NCBI GenBank assembly: GCA_015066785.1
Contig: SVNT01000001.1
Location: forward strand, 62,001-126,000
Reading direction: 5' to 3'
Origin: Ruminococcus sp.
Lineage (GTDB): Bacteria > Bacillota > Clostridia > Oscillospirales > Ruminococcaceae
DNA: 64,000 bases
How positions within the stretch are numbered: position 1 is the first letter of the stretch; each line of letters opens with the position of its first letter. Both the position numbers and the translations under genes were made by a program. A model generated the notes under the pieces. That model was given only the letters and a program-made list of their open reading frames with translations. It ran no database searches and was not told the origin of the DNA. Positions 34,288-44,286 of the stretch are shown one piece after another.

Positions 34288-35565
34288 ATGTCTTATCGTC
34301 AGGCAAAGAGAAGAAAAATCAAACGAAGCAAGAGCCTTTATGGTAATCGCCGCAAGGAAAAGCGCAATCATGTTGTTGCCCTTGTTGTGACGCTGTTTGC
34401 GGCAGCAGGACTTGTATTTTTCGGGTACAGCATAGGCAAGCCGATACTTGACTACATCAACAATGATGAGTATAACAAGGCTACCGAGGGTACTGCGTGG
34501 GCACCTCCTGCCGAAACTACTTTGCCCGAGGAAACCACGTCGGTGACTACTCCCGCAAAGAATACAGCCACGCTCTCAAAATTCGGCGCGTATGAGCTTG
34601 AATCCTACAACCTCACTTCGCTTGAAGCACTTGAAATGGCGGTGACAAAGGCAAAATCCGAGGGGTATACGGCGATATGCGTTCCCCTGAAGGAAAGAGG
34701 AGGACACATCTACTACGATACAAAGGCTGAAATAGCCGTCAACGGCGAAGACATCATACTTTCGACGCTTTCTGCAAAGACAATAGCAACGAAGATACAG
34801 GAACACGATATGCTTGCAATCGCAAAGGTGAGTGCGCTTTATGACAACGTCGCTCCCTTCTCGGAAAAGGAAGCGGGCTATCTTTTCGAGGGGCAGATAA
34901 GCTCGTGGTATGACAACAGCGTTGACCAGGGCGGAAAGCCGTGGCTCTCGCCGTTCTCCGAACATACAAAGACCTATATGACTCAGCTTGTGGGCGAAGT
35001 AGATACCGCAGGCTTTGATGCGATAATCTGTGCGGATGTGGTATTCCCGACGCTCAGAAATTCCGATATTGAGTATATCGGTGAAATTGTACGCAGTCCC
35101 GAAAGATACAAGGCACTCCTTGACATTGTTGCGATATTCGAAACCGCTGAAACAGACCTTATGCTTGAAGTATCTGCGGCGAAAATACTGACGGGAACGG
35201 AGGAAGTTTTCAAACTTGGCGAAATTTCCGAAGAAACGCAGATTGTCGTTGAAATGAACTACGCAGACCTTATCGGTACTGTCGTTATCAACGGTGAGGA
35301 AGCAAACCTCAGCGGAATGTCGGTTTACGACAGGACAACCACTGTTCTCGGCGAAATTTCACGCAGATGCGGTGACAGAAAAATCATACCACATATAAAC
35401 ACAACGGGAATTTCCGAAGTACAGCTCGAAGAAGCACGCAGGGCAATCAGGGAAATGAAATTCGACAGTACGGTATACGACGGGGCATATATGACCCCTG
35501 CGGCGACTACCGCACCTGAAGAAACACCCGCCGAAACGACTGCCGACACGACGGTGACTCCGTAA
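34288..35565 (+). CDS. Membrane-anchored DUF4015-like (putative glycoside hydrolase) protein
   Basis: A 425-residue protein: a very basic N-terminus (SYRQAKRRKIKRSK), one membrane helix (about residues 29-50), a Thr/Glu linker (about 74-92), a globular exterior domain (about 95-395) and a Thr/Pro/Glu-rich tail (about 397-425). The globular part, with AICVPLKERGGHIYYDTKAE, resembles DUF4015, a TIM-barrel family listed as putative glycoside hydrolase with no proven activity. It follows the Rnf-like genes by 21 bp with GGGGGG as ribosome site, so is probably co-expressed. The function is unknown. Confidence 0.65.
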   Translation: MSYRQAKRRKIKRSKSLYGNRRKEKRNHVVALVVTLFAAAGLVFFGYSIGKPILDYINNDEYNKATEGTAWAPPAETTLPEETTSVTTPAKNTATLSKFGAYELESYNLTSLEALEMAVTKAKSEGYTAICVPLKERGGHIYYDTKAEIAVNGEDIILSTLSAKTIATKIQEHDMLAIAKVSALYDNVAPFSEKEAGYLFEGQISSWYDNSVDQGGKPWLSPFSEHTKTYMTQLVGEVDTAGFDAIICADVVFPTLRNSDIEYIGEIVRSPERYKALLDIVAIFETAETDLMLEVSAAKILTGTEEVFKLGEISEETQIVVEMNYADLIGTVVINGEEANLSGMSVYDRTTTVLGEISRRCGDRKIIPHINTTGISEVQLEEARRAIREMKFDSTVYDGAYMTPAATTAPEETPAETTADTTVTP

Positions 35566-35576
35566 AATCAAAAGAT

Positions 35577-35628
35577 AAAAACCTCCTTGAAAAGCTGTTT
35601 TACGACAGCCTTTGCGGGAGGTTTTTTA
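35577..35628 (+). terminator. Intrinsic terminator after DUF4015-like gene
   Basis: AAAACCTCC pairs with GGAGGTTTT, with an internal AAGCTGT/ACAGCCTT hairpin and a T-run. Confidence 0.85.
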
Positions 35629-35629
35629 T

Positions 35630-35658
35630 TTGACTTTTTGCCTTTGATTTGGTATAAT
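35630..35658 (+). promoter_or_regulatory. Promoter of uppP
   Basis: TTGACT, 17-bp spacer, TATAAT, starting right after the preceding terminator. Confidence 0.85.
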
Positions 35659-35729
35659 GATTATTATGTATAATTATGCTTTATTGAGATTATTATTTAA
35701 TATCTGAATTTTATTTGGAGGGTGATATT

Positions 35730-36590
35730 ATGACAATTCTGGAGGCTATACTTCAGGGGCTTATCCAGGGGTTTACGGAGTTTTTGCCTGTATCAAGCTC
35801 GGGACATCTTTCGTTGTTCCAGCACTTTTTCGGGCTTGACGGTGAGGGTGCCATGCAGATGACGCTTGTTCTTCACCTCGGAACGCTTGTTGCGGTAGTG
35901 GCGGCATTCTATAAGAAGTTCATCGTCCTTATAAAAGAGGCTCTTCTTATGGTGAAGGATATATTCACGGGTAAATTCAAATGGAAGGAAATGAACGGCG
36001 ACAGAAGATTCATAATGATGCTTATAGTGTCAATTCTTCCGCTTTTTGCATTCTATATCTTCAATGACTTTTTTGAAATGCTCGCATCCGACGATGACAT
36101 CATCGTGGAGGGGTGTGCGTTTCTCTACACAGCGGCGATATTGTTCCTCTCCGACAGATGCGTAAAGGGAAATAAAACCGAGGGCGAGGCGACAGTTCCC
36201 AATGCACTTACGATAGGAATATTCCAGTGCATAGCGCTTGTACCGGGAATATCCCGCTCGGGCTCGACAATAAGCGCAGGAATATTCAGCGGACTCAGGC
36301 GTGAGTCTGCGGTTGAATATTCATTCATTCTCGGCTCTCCGATTATTCTTGCGGGCGCACTTCTCGAAATGGGAGATGTCGGAACTGCTGTTGATACGAT
36401 AGGTCTTGTTCCTATGCTTGTCGGATTTGTTACTGCGGCAGTTGCGGGAATAGCCGCAATAAAGCTGATAAAGTGGCTTGTCGCAAAGGACAGATTCAAG
36501 ATATTCGCTTATTATACCTTTGCACTCGGAATTGCGGTGCTTGCAATCGGCGTATGCGAATATGTATACGACTGGAGATTGATTATCTGA
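35730..36590 (+). CDS. uppP: Undecaprenyl-diphosphatase
   Basis: Recycles the cell-wall carrier lipid by dephosphorylating undecaprenyl pyrophosphate. A 286-residue polytopic protein with both signature regions: QGFTEFLPVSSSGHLSL and PGISRSGSTISAGIFSG. The ATG at 35730 follows TTGGAGGGTG; the in-frame TTG 15 bp upstream sits at that site. Next gene ftsK starts 24 bp on. Confidence 0.96.
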   Translation: MTILEAILQGLIQGFTEFLPVSSSGHLSLFQHFFGLDGEGAMQMTLVLHLGTLVAVVAAFYKKFIVLIKEALLMVKDIFTGKFKWKEMNGDRRFIMMLIVSILPLFAFYIFNDFFEMLASDDDIIVEGCAFLYTAAILFLSDRCVKGNKTEGEATVPNALTIGIFQCIALVPGISRSGSTISAGIFSGLRRESAVEYSFILGSPIILAGALLEMGDVGTAVDTIGLVPMLVGFVTAAVAGIAAIKLIKWLVAKDRFKIFAYYTFALGIAVLAIGVCEYVYDWRLII

Positions 36591-36614
36591 TGCTTGAAAA
36601 GGAGATAGAAATCA

Positions 36615-39134
36615 GTGGCAACGAAAAAGAAAAAAACTACTGCTAAAAAGAAAAACAATTCAAATAAACAGCTATGGTCGGTACTTCTTTTTTCTATGGG
36701 CGTGTTGATGCTCTTCATGTCCATAATAGAAGGCTCGTCGGCGTGGCTTGCTCTTCATAATTTCGTGAGAGGGCTTTTCGGTATTGCGGTATTCCTTGTT
36801 CCCGTAATACTGATTTATGCGGCGATAATGATAGCTACCGACAAGTCGGAAAAGGCTGTTGCAGGTAAGGTAATACAGGGCTTTATACTTACTGCGCTTA
36901 TATGCGGTACGGTATTTATATTCATGTATGGAAACGAAGACCTTTCTGCGTGGGAAAACATACCGCAGCGCCTTTACGATACAGGCGTCACTCTCAACGG
37001 AGGGGGATTTTTCAGTATCATTATAGGTGTACCGCTGCTTATGATTTTCGGTAAGGTCGGTGCGTCGATAATAATTCTGGTTCTTCTTTTCGTATTTGTT
37101 ATGCTCCTCACAAACATCAGCCTTATTTCGTTCCTCGGATTTTTCGGAAAGCCTTTCAAGAAGGCGGGCGAGGCTATGAAGGCGGCAGGTGAATCAGACG
37201 CTGAAGAACAGCAGCGCAGAGCAGAGGAAAGAGCAAAGCAGCAGAAGACAGCGAAGAAGCTTCCGCCGAACGAGCCTCTGCCGCCCGAGGCGAGAAAGCC
37301 TAAGCTTGAAAACATTGATATTCCTATACCCGTTGAGCCGAAGTCACAGCCTACGGTTGACAGCGGTTGCAATGACGATATGCCTGCGCATCCCGTTGAG
37401 TCACCCAAGGAGGCTGTTGCAGAGCCGAAGAAGGAGCCTGCAAAGAAGTCGGCGGTTGACCTTGATGCGATAATCAAAAAGGCGGCGGGAACTCCTCCGC
37501 CGACAACACCTCCCGCAGATGCGGTATCTACCGTAAAGACGGAGGATAAGCCCAAGGAACCAGAAAAGCCCGTTATCGAGGACGAAAACGGACAGACTAT
37601 GCTTTTCGAAAAGCCTGAGCCTGTAAAGGTGTACAAGTATCCTCCTACGTCGCTCCTCAACGCACCTGCGGGAAGAGCGTCGGGTGAGGGTATGGAAACC
37701 GAGCTTAAGAACAGTGCCGATACTCTCGTGAATACGCTCAAGAGCTTTGGTGTACAGACAAGAATCGTCGATATTCACAGAGGCCCCAGCGTTACGAGAT
37801 ATGAACTTCAGCCCTCGGCAGGAGTAAAGATTTCAAAGATTACAGGCCTTGCAGATGATATTGCCCTCAATCTTGCGGCGGCAGGTGTTCGTATAGAAGC
37901 ACCTATTCCCGGAAAGGCCGCTGTCGGAATTGAAGTTCCGAACAAGACCAAGGACATGGTAACTCTTCGTGAGCTTCTTGAAAGCGAAGAATTCAGAAAC
38001 TCCGAAAGCAAGCTGACATTTGCTCTCGGTCGTGATATTGCAGGAAAGACTATCCTCGGAGATATTGCAAAGATGCCGCATGTTATCATTGCGGGTACTA
38101 CGGGTTCGGGCAAATCCGTATGTACAAACTCGATTATCATGAGTATTCTTTTCAATGCGTCACCCGATGAGGTAAAGCTCCTGCTTATAGACCCGAAGAT
38201 GGTTGAATTCACTACATACAACGGTATACCTCATCTTCTTGTGCCCGTTGTCACAGACCCACGAAAAGCGGCAGGTGCTCTCAACTGGGCAGTTCAGGAA
38301 ATGCTCAAGAGATACAAGCTGTTTGCTGATAACAATGTCCGTGACCTCAAGGGTTATAACGAAATGGCGAAGGAAACAGAGGACGTCGCTCCTCTTCCGC
38401 AGATTGTCATTGCGATAGACGAGCTTGCCGACCTTATGATGGCGGCTTCCAACGAGGTAGAAGACGCAATATGCCGTCTTGCACAGATGGCACGTGCGGC
38501 CGGAATGCACCTAATTATCGCAACACAGCGTCCTACCGTTGATGTTATTACGGGTCTTATCAAGGCGAATATTCCCAGCCGTATTGCGCTCACCGTTTCA
38601 TCGCAGATTGACTCGAGAACAATCATTGATGTCGCAGGTGCGGAAAAGCTCCTCGGTAACGGAGATATGCTGTATAATCCTCAGGGTATTCCGAAGCCCG
38701 TGCGTGTACAGGGATGCTTCTGTTCAACAAAGGAAGTCGAAAAGGTTGTTGCCTTCCTCAAGACAGAGGCTCAGGCGGATTACGACGATAAGATTATCAA
38801 GGAAATTGAAGAAAACCTCCCTGCTGTAAAGGGAGAAAAGTCATCGGAGCCTTCATCTTCCGGAAGTGCGGAGCAGGTTGACGAAATGGTTGAAAAGGCG
38901 ATAGAAGTCGTTGTCGAGAACGGACAGGCTTCAACTTCGCTTTTGCAGAGAAAGCTCAAGCTCGGATATGCCCGTGCGGCGAGAATTATCGACGAGCTTG
39001 AAGAACTCGGCGTTGTCGGGCCTTTCGAGGGCGCAAAGCCGAGACAGGTGCTTATATCAAGAGAGCAGTGGTATGAGAGAAGACTGAGAGTGCAGTCCGA
39101 AAACACGGAAGACGCACCGAATACTGCTGAATAA
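36615..39134 (+). CDS. DNA translocase FtsK/SpoIIIE
   Basis: An 839-residue translocase that pumps chromosome ends through the closing septum (division or sporulation). It has a Lys-rich N-terminus, four to five membrane helices (about residues 15-185), a Pro/Glu/Lys-rich linker to ~340, then the RecA-like motor with Walker [11 protein letters not shown] and Walker [14 protein letters not shown], and a C-terminal winged-helix gamma domain ([20 protein letters not shown]) that reads KOPS/SRS sequences. GTG start with GGAGA upstream. FtsK versus SpoIIIE cannot be decided from sequence alone. Confidence 0.94.
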   Translation: MATKKKKTTAKKKNNSNKQLWSVLLFSMGVLMLFMSIIEGSSAWLALHNFVRGLFGIAVFLVPVILIYAAIMIATDKSEKAVAGKVIQGFILTALICGTVFIFMYGNEDLSAWENIPQRLYDTGVTLNGGGFFSIIIGVPLLMIFGKVGASIIILVLLFVFVMLLTNISLISFLGFFGKPFKKAGEAMKAAGESDAEEQQRRAEERAKQQKTAKKLPPNEPLPPEARKPKLENIDIPIPVEPKSQPTVDSGCNDDMPAHPVESPKEAVAEPKKEPAKKSAVDLDAIIKKAAGTPPPTTPPADAVSTVKTEDKPKEPEKPVIEDENGQTMLFEKPEPVKVYKYPPTSLLNAPAGRASGEGMETELKNSADTLVNTLKSFGVQTRIVDIHRGPSVTRYELQPSAGVKISKITGLADDIALNLAAAGVRIEAPIPGKAAVGIEVPNKTKDMVTLRELLESEEFRNSESKLTFALGRDIAGKTILGDIAKMPHVIIAGTTGSGKSVCTNSIIMSILFNASPDEVKLLLIDPKMVEFTTYNGIPHLLVPVVTDPRKAAGALNWAVQEMLKRYKLFADNNVRDLKGYNEMAKETEDVAPLPQIVIAIDELADLMMAASNEVEDAICRLAQMARAAGMHLIIATQRPTVDVITGLIKANIPSRIALTVSSQIDSRTIIDVAGAEKLLGNGDMLYNPQGIPKPVRVQGCFCSTKEVEKVVAFLKTEAQADYDDKIIKEIEENLPAVKGEKSSEPSSSGSAEQVDEMVEKAIEVVVENGQASTSLLQRKLKLGYARAARIIDELEELGVVGPFEGAKPRQVLISREQWYERRLRVQSENTEDAPNTAE

Positions 39135-39152
39135 TACGAAAGGGGTGGAACT

Positions 39153-41036
39153 ATGCCGTTTCTGCCGATATCAAAAAGCGAAATGATAGAACAGGGTATT
39201 GACCGTTTTGATTTCGTATATATTATAGGTGACGCATATGTTGACCACCCGAGTTTCGGAGTGGCAATTATATCGAGAATGCTTGAACACTACGGATTTT
39301 CCGTGGGGATAATATCACAGCCCGACTGGAAGTCCGACCGTGATTTTATGCGTTTCGGTGAGCCGAGGCTTGCATTCCTTGTAACCTCGGGGAATATCGA
39401 CTCGATGGTGGCACATTATACCGCCGCAAAGAAAAAACGCTCCGACGACGCATATACCGCAGGGGGAGTGGCAGGAAAACGCCCCGACCGTGCGGTTACC
39501 GTATACTGCAATAAAATACGGGAGATATATCCCGATGCAACGATAATGATAGGCGGACTTGAGGCGTCTTTACGCAGATTTGCACATTATGATTACTGGA
39601 AGGACGAGGTTATGCCCTCCGTTCTTGTTGACAGCAGGGCTGATATTCTTATGTACGGAATGTCGGAGCATCAGATAATCGAGCTTGCGCAGAGGCTCAG
39701 GGACGGAGAAAAGCCGTCGGATATTACCGATGTGCGTGGAATATGCTATCTTACCGAGCCGAAGAATACCCCTTACGGTGCGGCGGAATGTCCGTCGTAT
39801 TCGCAGGTGTGCGAGAGTAAGGAGGCTTACGCAAAGGCTACAAGAATACAGTACGACCAGCAGGATGAAATCTACGGCAAGACGGTGATACAGCGTCACG
39901 GAGACAGAATGCTCGTACAGACGCCGCCTGCTTTGTCGCTTACGAGAGAAGAACTTGACGAGGTTTATTCCCTGCCGTATATGAGGGCGTATCACCCGAT
40001 ATACGAGTCGCAGGGCGGTGTACCCGGTATAAAGGAAGTTGAATTTTCACTTACGCACAACAGAGGGTGCTTCGGATACTGCAACTTCTGTTCGATTGCA
40101 CTCCATCAGGGGAGGCGTATAGTTTCACGTAGCGAGGAGTCTGTAATCAGCGAGGCTGAAAAACTTACGAAAATGAAGAATTTCAAGGGCTACATCCACG
40201 ATGTCGGAGGGCCTACGGCGAATTTCAGAAAGCCGTCGTGTCAGAAACAGATAGAACACGGACTTTGTAAAGGAAAGAAATGTCTTGCCCCTGAGCCTTG
40301 CAAAAATCTTGAGGTTGACCACACGGAATATCTCGGACTTTTAAGAAAGCTCAGAAAAATCGAGGGTGTGAAAAAAGTCTTTATCCGCTCGGGAATAAGA
40401 TATGATTATCTCATCCGTGACAAGAACAAGGATTTCCTCAATGAACTTGTAAAGTATCATGTCAGCGGACAACTCAAAGTTGCGCCTGAGCATTGTTCGG
40501 CAAAGGTGCTTGACAAGATGGGAAAACCGCATATCGAGGGCTACAAGGAATTCCAGAGGGAGTTTTATTCCGCAACAAAGCGTGCAGGAAAGGAACAGTA
40601 TCTTGTACCGTACCTTATGTCGTCGCATCCCGGAAGTACGCTGAAAGAGGCGATAGAGCTTGCGATGTTCCTGAAGGAAAACAAGATACATCCAGAACAG
40701 GTACAGGATTTCTATCCGACGCCTGCAACGATTTCGACCTGTATGTTCTATACGGGACTTGACCCTTACACAATGGAGGAGGTATATGTCCCGAAAACTC
40801 CCGAAGAAAAGGCAATGCAAAGGGCGTTGTTGCAGTATTTCAAGCCTGAAAACCGCAGGATAATCATTTCTGCGCTTATAAAGGCAGGAAGAACCGACCT
40901 TATAGGCAAAGGTCCGAAATGTCTTGTCGAGCCTGACGGGGAATATCTCAGAAGGCAGAATAACCGTAGCAATACGGCAAAAAGAGGACAGAACGATAAA
41001 TGGCAAAATGGAAAACAAAAGCGAAAGCGTCGCTGA
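39153..41036 (+). CDS. YgiQ family radical SAM protein
   Basis: A 627-residue UPF0313/YgiQ protein: an N-terminal B12-binding-like domain, then the radical SAM core with HNRGCFGYCNFCSIALHQGR (CxxxCxxC cluster) near residue 300, and a C-terminal region ending in a strongly basic tail (KQKRKRR). The reaction is unknown for the family. AAAGGGGTGG precedes the ATG; the 3' end overlaps the metallo-hydrolase gene by 37 bp. Confidence 0.92.
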   Translation: MPFLPISKSEMIEQGIDRFDFVYIIGDAYVDHPSFGVAIISRMLEHYGFSVGIISQPDWKSDRDFMRFGEPRLAFLVTSGNIDSMVAHYTAAKKKRSDDAYTAGGVAGKRPDRAVTVYCNKIREIYPDATIMIGGLEASLRRFAHYDYWKDEVMPSVLVDSRADILMYGMSEHQIIELAQRLRDGEKPSDITDVRGICYLTEPKNTPYGAAECPSYSQVCESKEAYAKATRIQYDQQDEIYGKTVIQRHGDRMLVQTPPALSLTREELDEVYSLPYMRAYHPIYESQGGVPGIKEVEFSLTHNRGCFGYCNFCSIALHQGRRIVSRSEESVISEAEKLTKMKNFKGYIHDVGGPTANFRKPSCQKQIEHGLCKGKKCLAPEPCKNLEVDHTEYLGLLRKLRKIEGVKKVFIRSGIRYDYLIRDKNKDFLNELVKYHVSGQLKVAPEHCSAKVLDKMGKPHIEGYKEFQREFYSATKRAGKEQYLVPYLMSSHPGSTLKEAIELAMFLKENKIHPEQVQDFYPTPATISTCMFYTGLDPYTMEEVYVPKTPEEKAMQRALLQYFKPENRRIIISALIKAGRTDLIGKGPKCLVEPDGEYLRRQNNRSNTAKRGQNDKWQNGKQKRKRR

Positions 41037-41956
41037 AAAGAATACAGTATATAATCGCCGCCGTTGTGGTTGTGATTTGCCTTACATTATGGGTACTTGA
41101 CTATACGGGTATAGTGGAGTATTCCGAGTTGTTCGGCGGAGTCGGGCTTTCGGGTGACAATGGTTACAGTGGAAACGCAGAGGTTGCCGTGCATTTCGTT
41201 GATGTAGGGCAGGGCGACTGTCAGCTTATAGTGGCAGGAGACAGCGTTGTTCTTATAGACGGAGGAGAGTATGAGCAGAGCAGTAAGGTGCGCTGGTACC
41301 TTCACTCCCTCGGAATAACAGAGATTGACTATGTGATTTCGACGCATCCGCATTCCGACCACTGCGGAAGTCTTTCCGATGTAATACGGGAATTTAAGGT
41401 GCTTAATGTAATAGCGCCCCGTGTACCCGACGAGCTTGTTCCGACGGGCGGAAGTTATCCGTATTTCCTCGAGGCTGTTGCAGATGAGGGGTGTGGGCTT
41501 ACTCCCGCAAATGTCGGGGATGTATATACCCTTGACAAAGGTGCAACGCTTGAGATACTCGCTCCGATAAACTATAATGTGGACGAGCTTAACAATCTTT
41601 CGGTAGTGTGTATGCTCAGATACGGCGAGGACAGCGTTCTCTTCACGGGTGACGCCGAATACGACGAGGAGCATGACATCATCTACGCAGGGTATGATAT
41701 TGACGCCGATGTGCTGAAAGTCGGACATCACGGAAGTTCAACATCTTCCTCATACGATTTTCTCAACGAGGTTACTCCCGAGTACTGCGTGATAGGCGTA
41801 GGTGCGGACAATGATTACGGTCATCCTCATCAGAAGGTTATGGGAAGGCTTTCGGATTTTACAGACGAAATATACCGCACAGACCTTCAGGGAGATATAG
41901 TGTGTGAGCTTGACGGCAAGGGCGGATATGTTTTTGTATACGACGGAGGAAAATAA
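41000..41956 (+). CDS. ComEC-type metallo-beta-lactamase-fold hydrolase, membrane-anchored
   Basis: A 318-residue protein with a basic N-terminus and one membrane helix (about residues 13-31), then an extracellular MBL domain like the C-terminal domain of ComEC: VHFVDVGQGDCQLIV, STHPHSDHCGSL (intact HxHxDH), TGDAEYDEE and VGHHGSSTSSS. It should be an active phosphodiesterase/nuclease outside the membrane. It overlaps ygiQ by 37 bp and is followed after one base by a DUF3006 gene, a recurrent pairing. Interesting because the ComEC of this window has lost these ligands. Confidence 0.9.
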   Translation: MAKWKTKAKASLKRIQYIIAAVVVVICLTLWVLDYTGIVEYSELFGGVGLSGDNGYSGNAEVAVHFVDVGQGDCQLIVAGDSVVLIDGGEYEQSSKVRWYLHSLGITEIDYVISTHPHSDHCGSLSDVIREFKVLNVIAPRVPDELVPTGGSYPYFLEAVADEGCGLTPANVGDVYTLDKGATLEILAPINYNVDELNNLSVVCMLRYGEDSVLFTGDAEYDEEHDIIYAGYDIDADVLKVGHHGSSTSSSYDFLNEVTPEYCVIGVGADNDYGHPHQKVMGRLSDFTDEIYRTDLQGDIVCELDGKGGYVFVYDGGK

Positions 41957-41957
41957 A

Positions 41958-42161
41958 TTGACTTTTGAACGATATGAAGGAGATTTCGCCGTGATATATG
42001 ATGATAACGGCAGAAGAACCGATGTCGACAGAAAACTTATGCCCGACGGAATAAAAGAGGGCGACAGGATAGAATCTGCCGATGGCGGATATATCATAAG
42101 CGAAGAAAACGAAAAGGCAAGGGAGAGGGTAGCAAATCTCCAGAACAGCCTTTGGAAATAA
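41958..42161 (+). CDS. Small DUF3006 protein (67 aa)
   Basis: A 67-residue protein with the DUF3006 layout: TFERYEGDFAVIYDDNGR, RKLMPDGIKEGDRI, then a charged C-terminal helix. TTG start with GGAGG nine bases upstream; the stop of the previous gene is one base before. DUF3006 proteins typically sit beside ComEC-like MBL hydrolases; the role is unknown, perhaps an accessory or inhibitor. Confidence 0.85.
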   Translation: MTFERYEGDFAVIYDDNGRRTDVDRKLMPDGIKEGDRIESADGGYIISEENEKARERVANLQNSLWK

Positions 42162-42177
42162 AACGGGAAGTGAAATA

Positions 42178-43050
42178 ATGAGTCAGGATTTATTTGCGAC
42201 CATAAAGGAAAATATGCCGCATTTTTCAAAAGGGCACAAGCGTATTGCCGAGTATATCATAGGGCATTACGATAAAGCGGCGTATGTAACGGCGGCAAAG
42301 CTGGGAGCTACTGTCGGGGTAAGCGAATCAACGGTTGTAAGATTTGCAACAGAGCTTGGATTTGAGGGTTATCCCGAATTGCAGAGAGCGCTTCAGGAGG
42401 TTATGCGCAACAAGCTGACATCTGTGCAGAGGATTGAGGCGACTTCCGACAGAATAGCAAATGACGATGTTTTCGGGACGGTGCTGAATTCCGACATAGA
42501 AAAGATAAAAAAGACCTTAGAAGAAAGTAGCCGTGAGGAATTTCAGGCGGCGGTGGACACAATAATCTCCGCAAAGAGAATATACATAATCGGTGCGAGA
42601 AGTGCGGCACCTCTTGCGAGGTTTATTGCGTACTACTTCAACCTTATGTTCGATAATGCGAGGTTTATCAATACCGCAAGTACGAGTGAGCTTTTCGAGC
42701 AGGTTATGCGTATCGGTGAGGGCGATGTGATGATAGGCGTCAGCTTCCCGAGATATTCGACGCAGACGACAAAGGCATTCAGCTTTGCGGCAAGCAACGG
42801 CGCAGACACAATTGCAATTACCGACAGCTATTCTTCACCGCTGGCGCAGAGTGCAACCCATGTACTTATGGCAAAGAGCGATATGGCGTCGTTCGTGGAC
42901 TCTCTCGTTGCGCCGATGAGCCTTATAAACGCACTCATTGTCGCTATCGGAATAAAAAAGCGTGAAGAAATTTCGGCAAATTTCGAGCGTCTTGAAGATA
43001 TATGGGACAAGTATGATGTGTATGAAAAGCACAAGGACGAGGAACAATGA
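42178..43050 (+). CDS. MurR/RpiR family transcriptional regulator
   Basis: A 290-residue regulator with an N-terminal helix-turn-helix (VTAAKLGATVGVSESTVVRF) and a C-terminal SIS sugar-phosphate domain (IYIIGARSAAPLARFIAYYF and VMIGVSFPRYSTQTTKA). Such proteins sense phosphorylated sugars. No sugar operon is next to it, so its targets are probably elsewhere. The last four bases (ATGA) overlap the next gene. Confidence 0.93.
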   Translation: MSQDLFATIKENMPHFSKGHKRIAEYIIGHYDKAAYVTAAKLGATVGVSESTVVRFATELGFEGYPELQRALQEVMRNKLTSVQRIEATSDRIANDDVFGTVLNSDIEKIKKTLEESSREEFQAAVDTIISAKRIYIIGARSAAPLARFIAYYFNLMFDNARFINTASTSELFEQVMRIGEGDVMIGVSFPRYSTQTTKAFSFAASNGADTIAITDSYSSPLAQSATHVLMAKSDMASFVDSLVAPMSLINALIVAIGIKKREEISANFERLEDIWDKYDVYEKHKDEEQ

Positions 43051-44276
43051 TGGTATATGACGCAATTATAGTCGGCGGCGGTGCGGCGGGAATGATGGCG
43101 GCGATAACTGCCGCAGGACTCGGGAAAAGCGTGCTGTTGCTTGACAGAAACGGCAAGCTCGGAAAAAAACTCGCAATAACGGGAAAAGGCCGTTGCAATG
43201 TCACGAATAACTGCTCCGTCGACGAGCTGATAAAGAACATCCCCGTGAATTCACGATTTTTATACAGTGCGTTTTCGCAGTTTTCTTCCGAGGATACGAT
43301 GAGCTTCTTTGAAGGACTCGGCGTACGGCTTAAAACCGAGCGTGGAAACCGTGTTTTCCCCGAAAGTGATAAAGCTGCGGAAATTGTATCGGCACTTACA
43401 AGAACTGTATCGGATTACGGCGTTACGGTGAGGAATGAGCGTGTAACCGAAATTCTCTCCGAGAACGGAGAAATAAAGGGTGTTGTCACGGAAAAATCCC
43501 GATTTTACGGGAACGGCGTGATTATTGCAACTGGTGGAAAGTCTTACCCCTTGACAGGTTCGACGGGGGACGGCTATGACTTTGCGAAAGCCTGCGGACA
43601 TACGGTGGTTACGCCTACGGCGTCGCTTGTGCCGATTGTCACGGAGGAAAAATATCCTGCGGATATGATGGGGTTGTCGCTGAAGAATGTGACGCTGAAT
43701 ATCACCGACAAAACAACGGGCAAGCGGATTTTCTCCGAGCAGGGAGAGATGCTGTTCACGCATTTCGGCGTGTCTGGGCCTATCGTTCTGTCGGCAAGCT
43801 CTCACATACGGGAAAGCGAGAGGGGAAGATATCTCCTAACGATTGATATGAAACCTGCATTGTCGGAAGAAAAGCTGGACTTGCGACTTCAGCGTGATTT
43901 TGCCGAAAGGATAAACAAGGATTACATCAACTGCCTCGGTGGATTGCTACCGTCGAAGATGATTCCCGTGTTTGTAAAACTTTCGGGGATCGCAGGCGAC
44001 ACAAAGGTAAATCAGATAACCCGTGAGCAGAGAAAAAGCATAGTTTCTCTACTGAAAGCGTTTCCGATGACGATGAAATGCTTTCGTCCCGTTGACGAAG
44101 CTATCATAACAAGCGGCGGGGTTTCGGTAAAGGAAATTTCCCCGAAAACAATGGAATCTAAACTTGTAAAGGGACTTTACTTTGCAGGTGAAGTCATAGA
44201 TGTTGACGCCTATACGGGCGGATTTAATTTACAGATTGCATTTTCTACCGGCTATGTTGCCGGAATGAATGTATAG
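43047..44276 (+). CDS. BaiN/RdsA-family flavoprotein (HI0933-like)
   Basis: A 409-residue FAD-dependent oxidoreductase with the dinucleotide motif DAIIVGGGAAGMMAAITA and GKGRCNVTNNC, plus the C-terminal FAD contact VIDVDAYTGGFNLQIAFSTG. BaiN was linked to bile acid reduction in Clostridium scindens, but the family is wide and found in most Firmicutes, so that role should not be assumed. It starts inside the stop of the regulator, and the gene next to cmk is a common clostridial arrangement. Confidence 0.9.
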   Translation: MMVYDAIIVGGGAAGMMAAITAAGLGKSVLLLDRNGKLGKKLAITGKGRCNVTNNCSVDELIKNIPVNSRFLYSAFSQFSSEDTMSFFEGLGVRLKTERGNRVFPESDKAAEIVSALTRTVSDYGVTVRNERVTEILSENGEIKGVVTEKSRFYGNGVIIATGGKSYPLTGSTGDGYDFAKACGHTVVTPTASLVPIVTEEKYPADMMGLSLKNVTLNITDKTTGKRIFSEQGEMLFTHFGVSGPIVLSASSHIRESERGRYLLTIDMKPALSEEKLDLRLQRDFAERINKDYINCLGGLLPSKMIPVFVKLSGIAGDTKVNQITREQRKSIVSLLKAFPMTMKCFRPVDEAIITSGGVSVKEISPKTMESKLVKGLYFAGEVIDVDAYTGGFNLQIAFSTGYVAGMNV

Positions 44277-44286
44277 GAGGGGTTTT

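Noticed and set aside
43047-44276. Bile acid metabolism from the BaiN-like gene
   Set aside because: The family is widespread and sits here beside cmk with no other bai gene.
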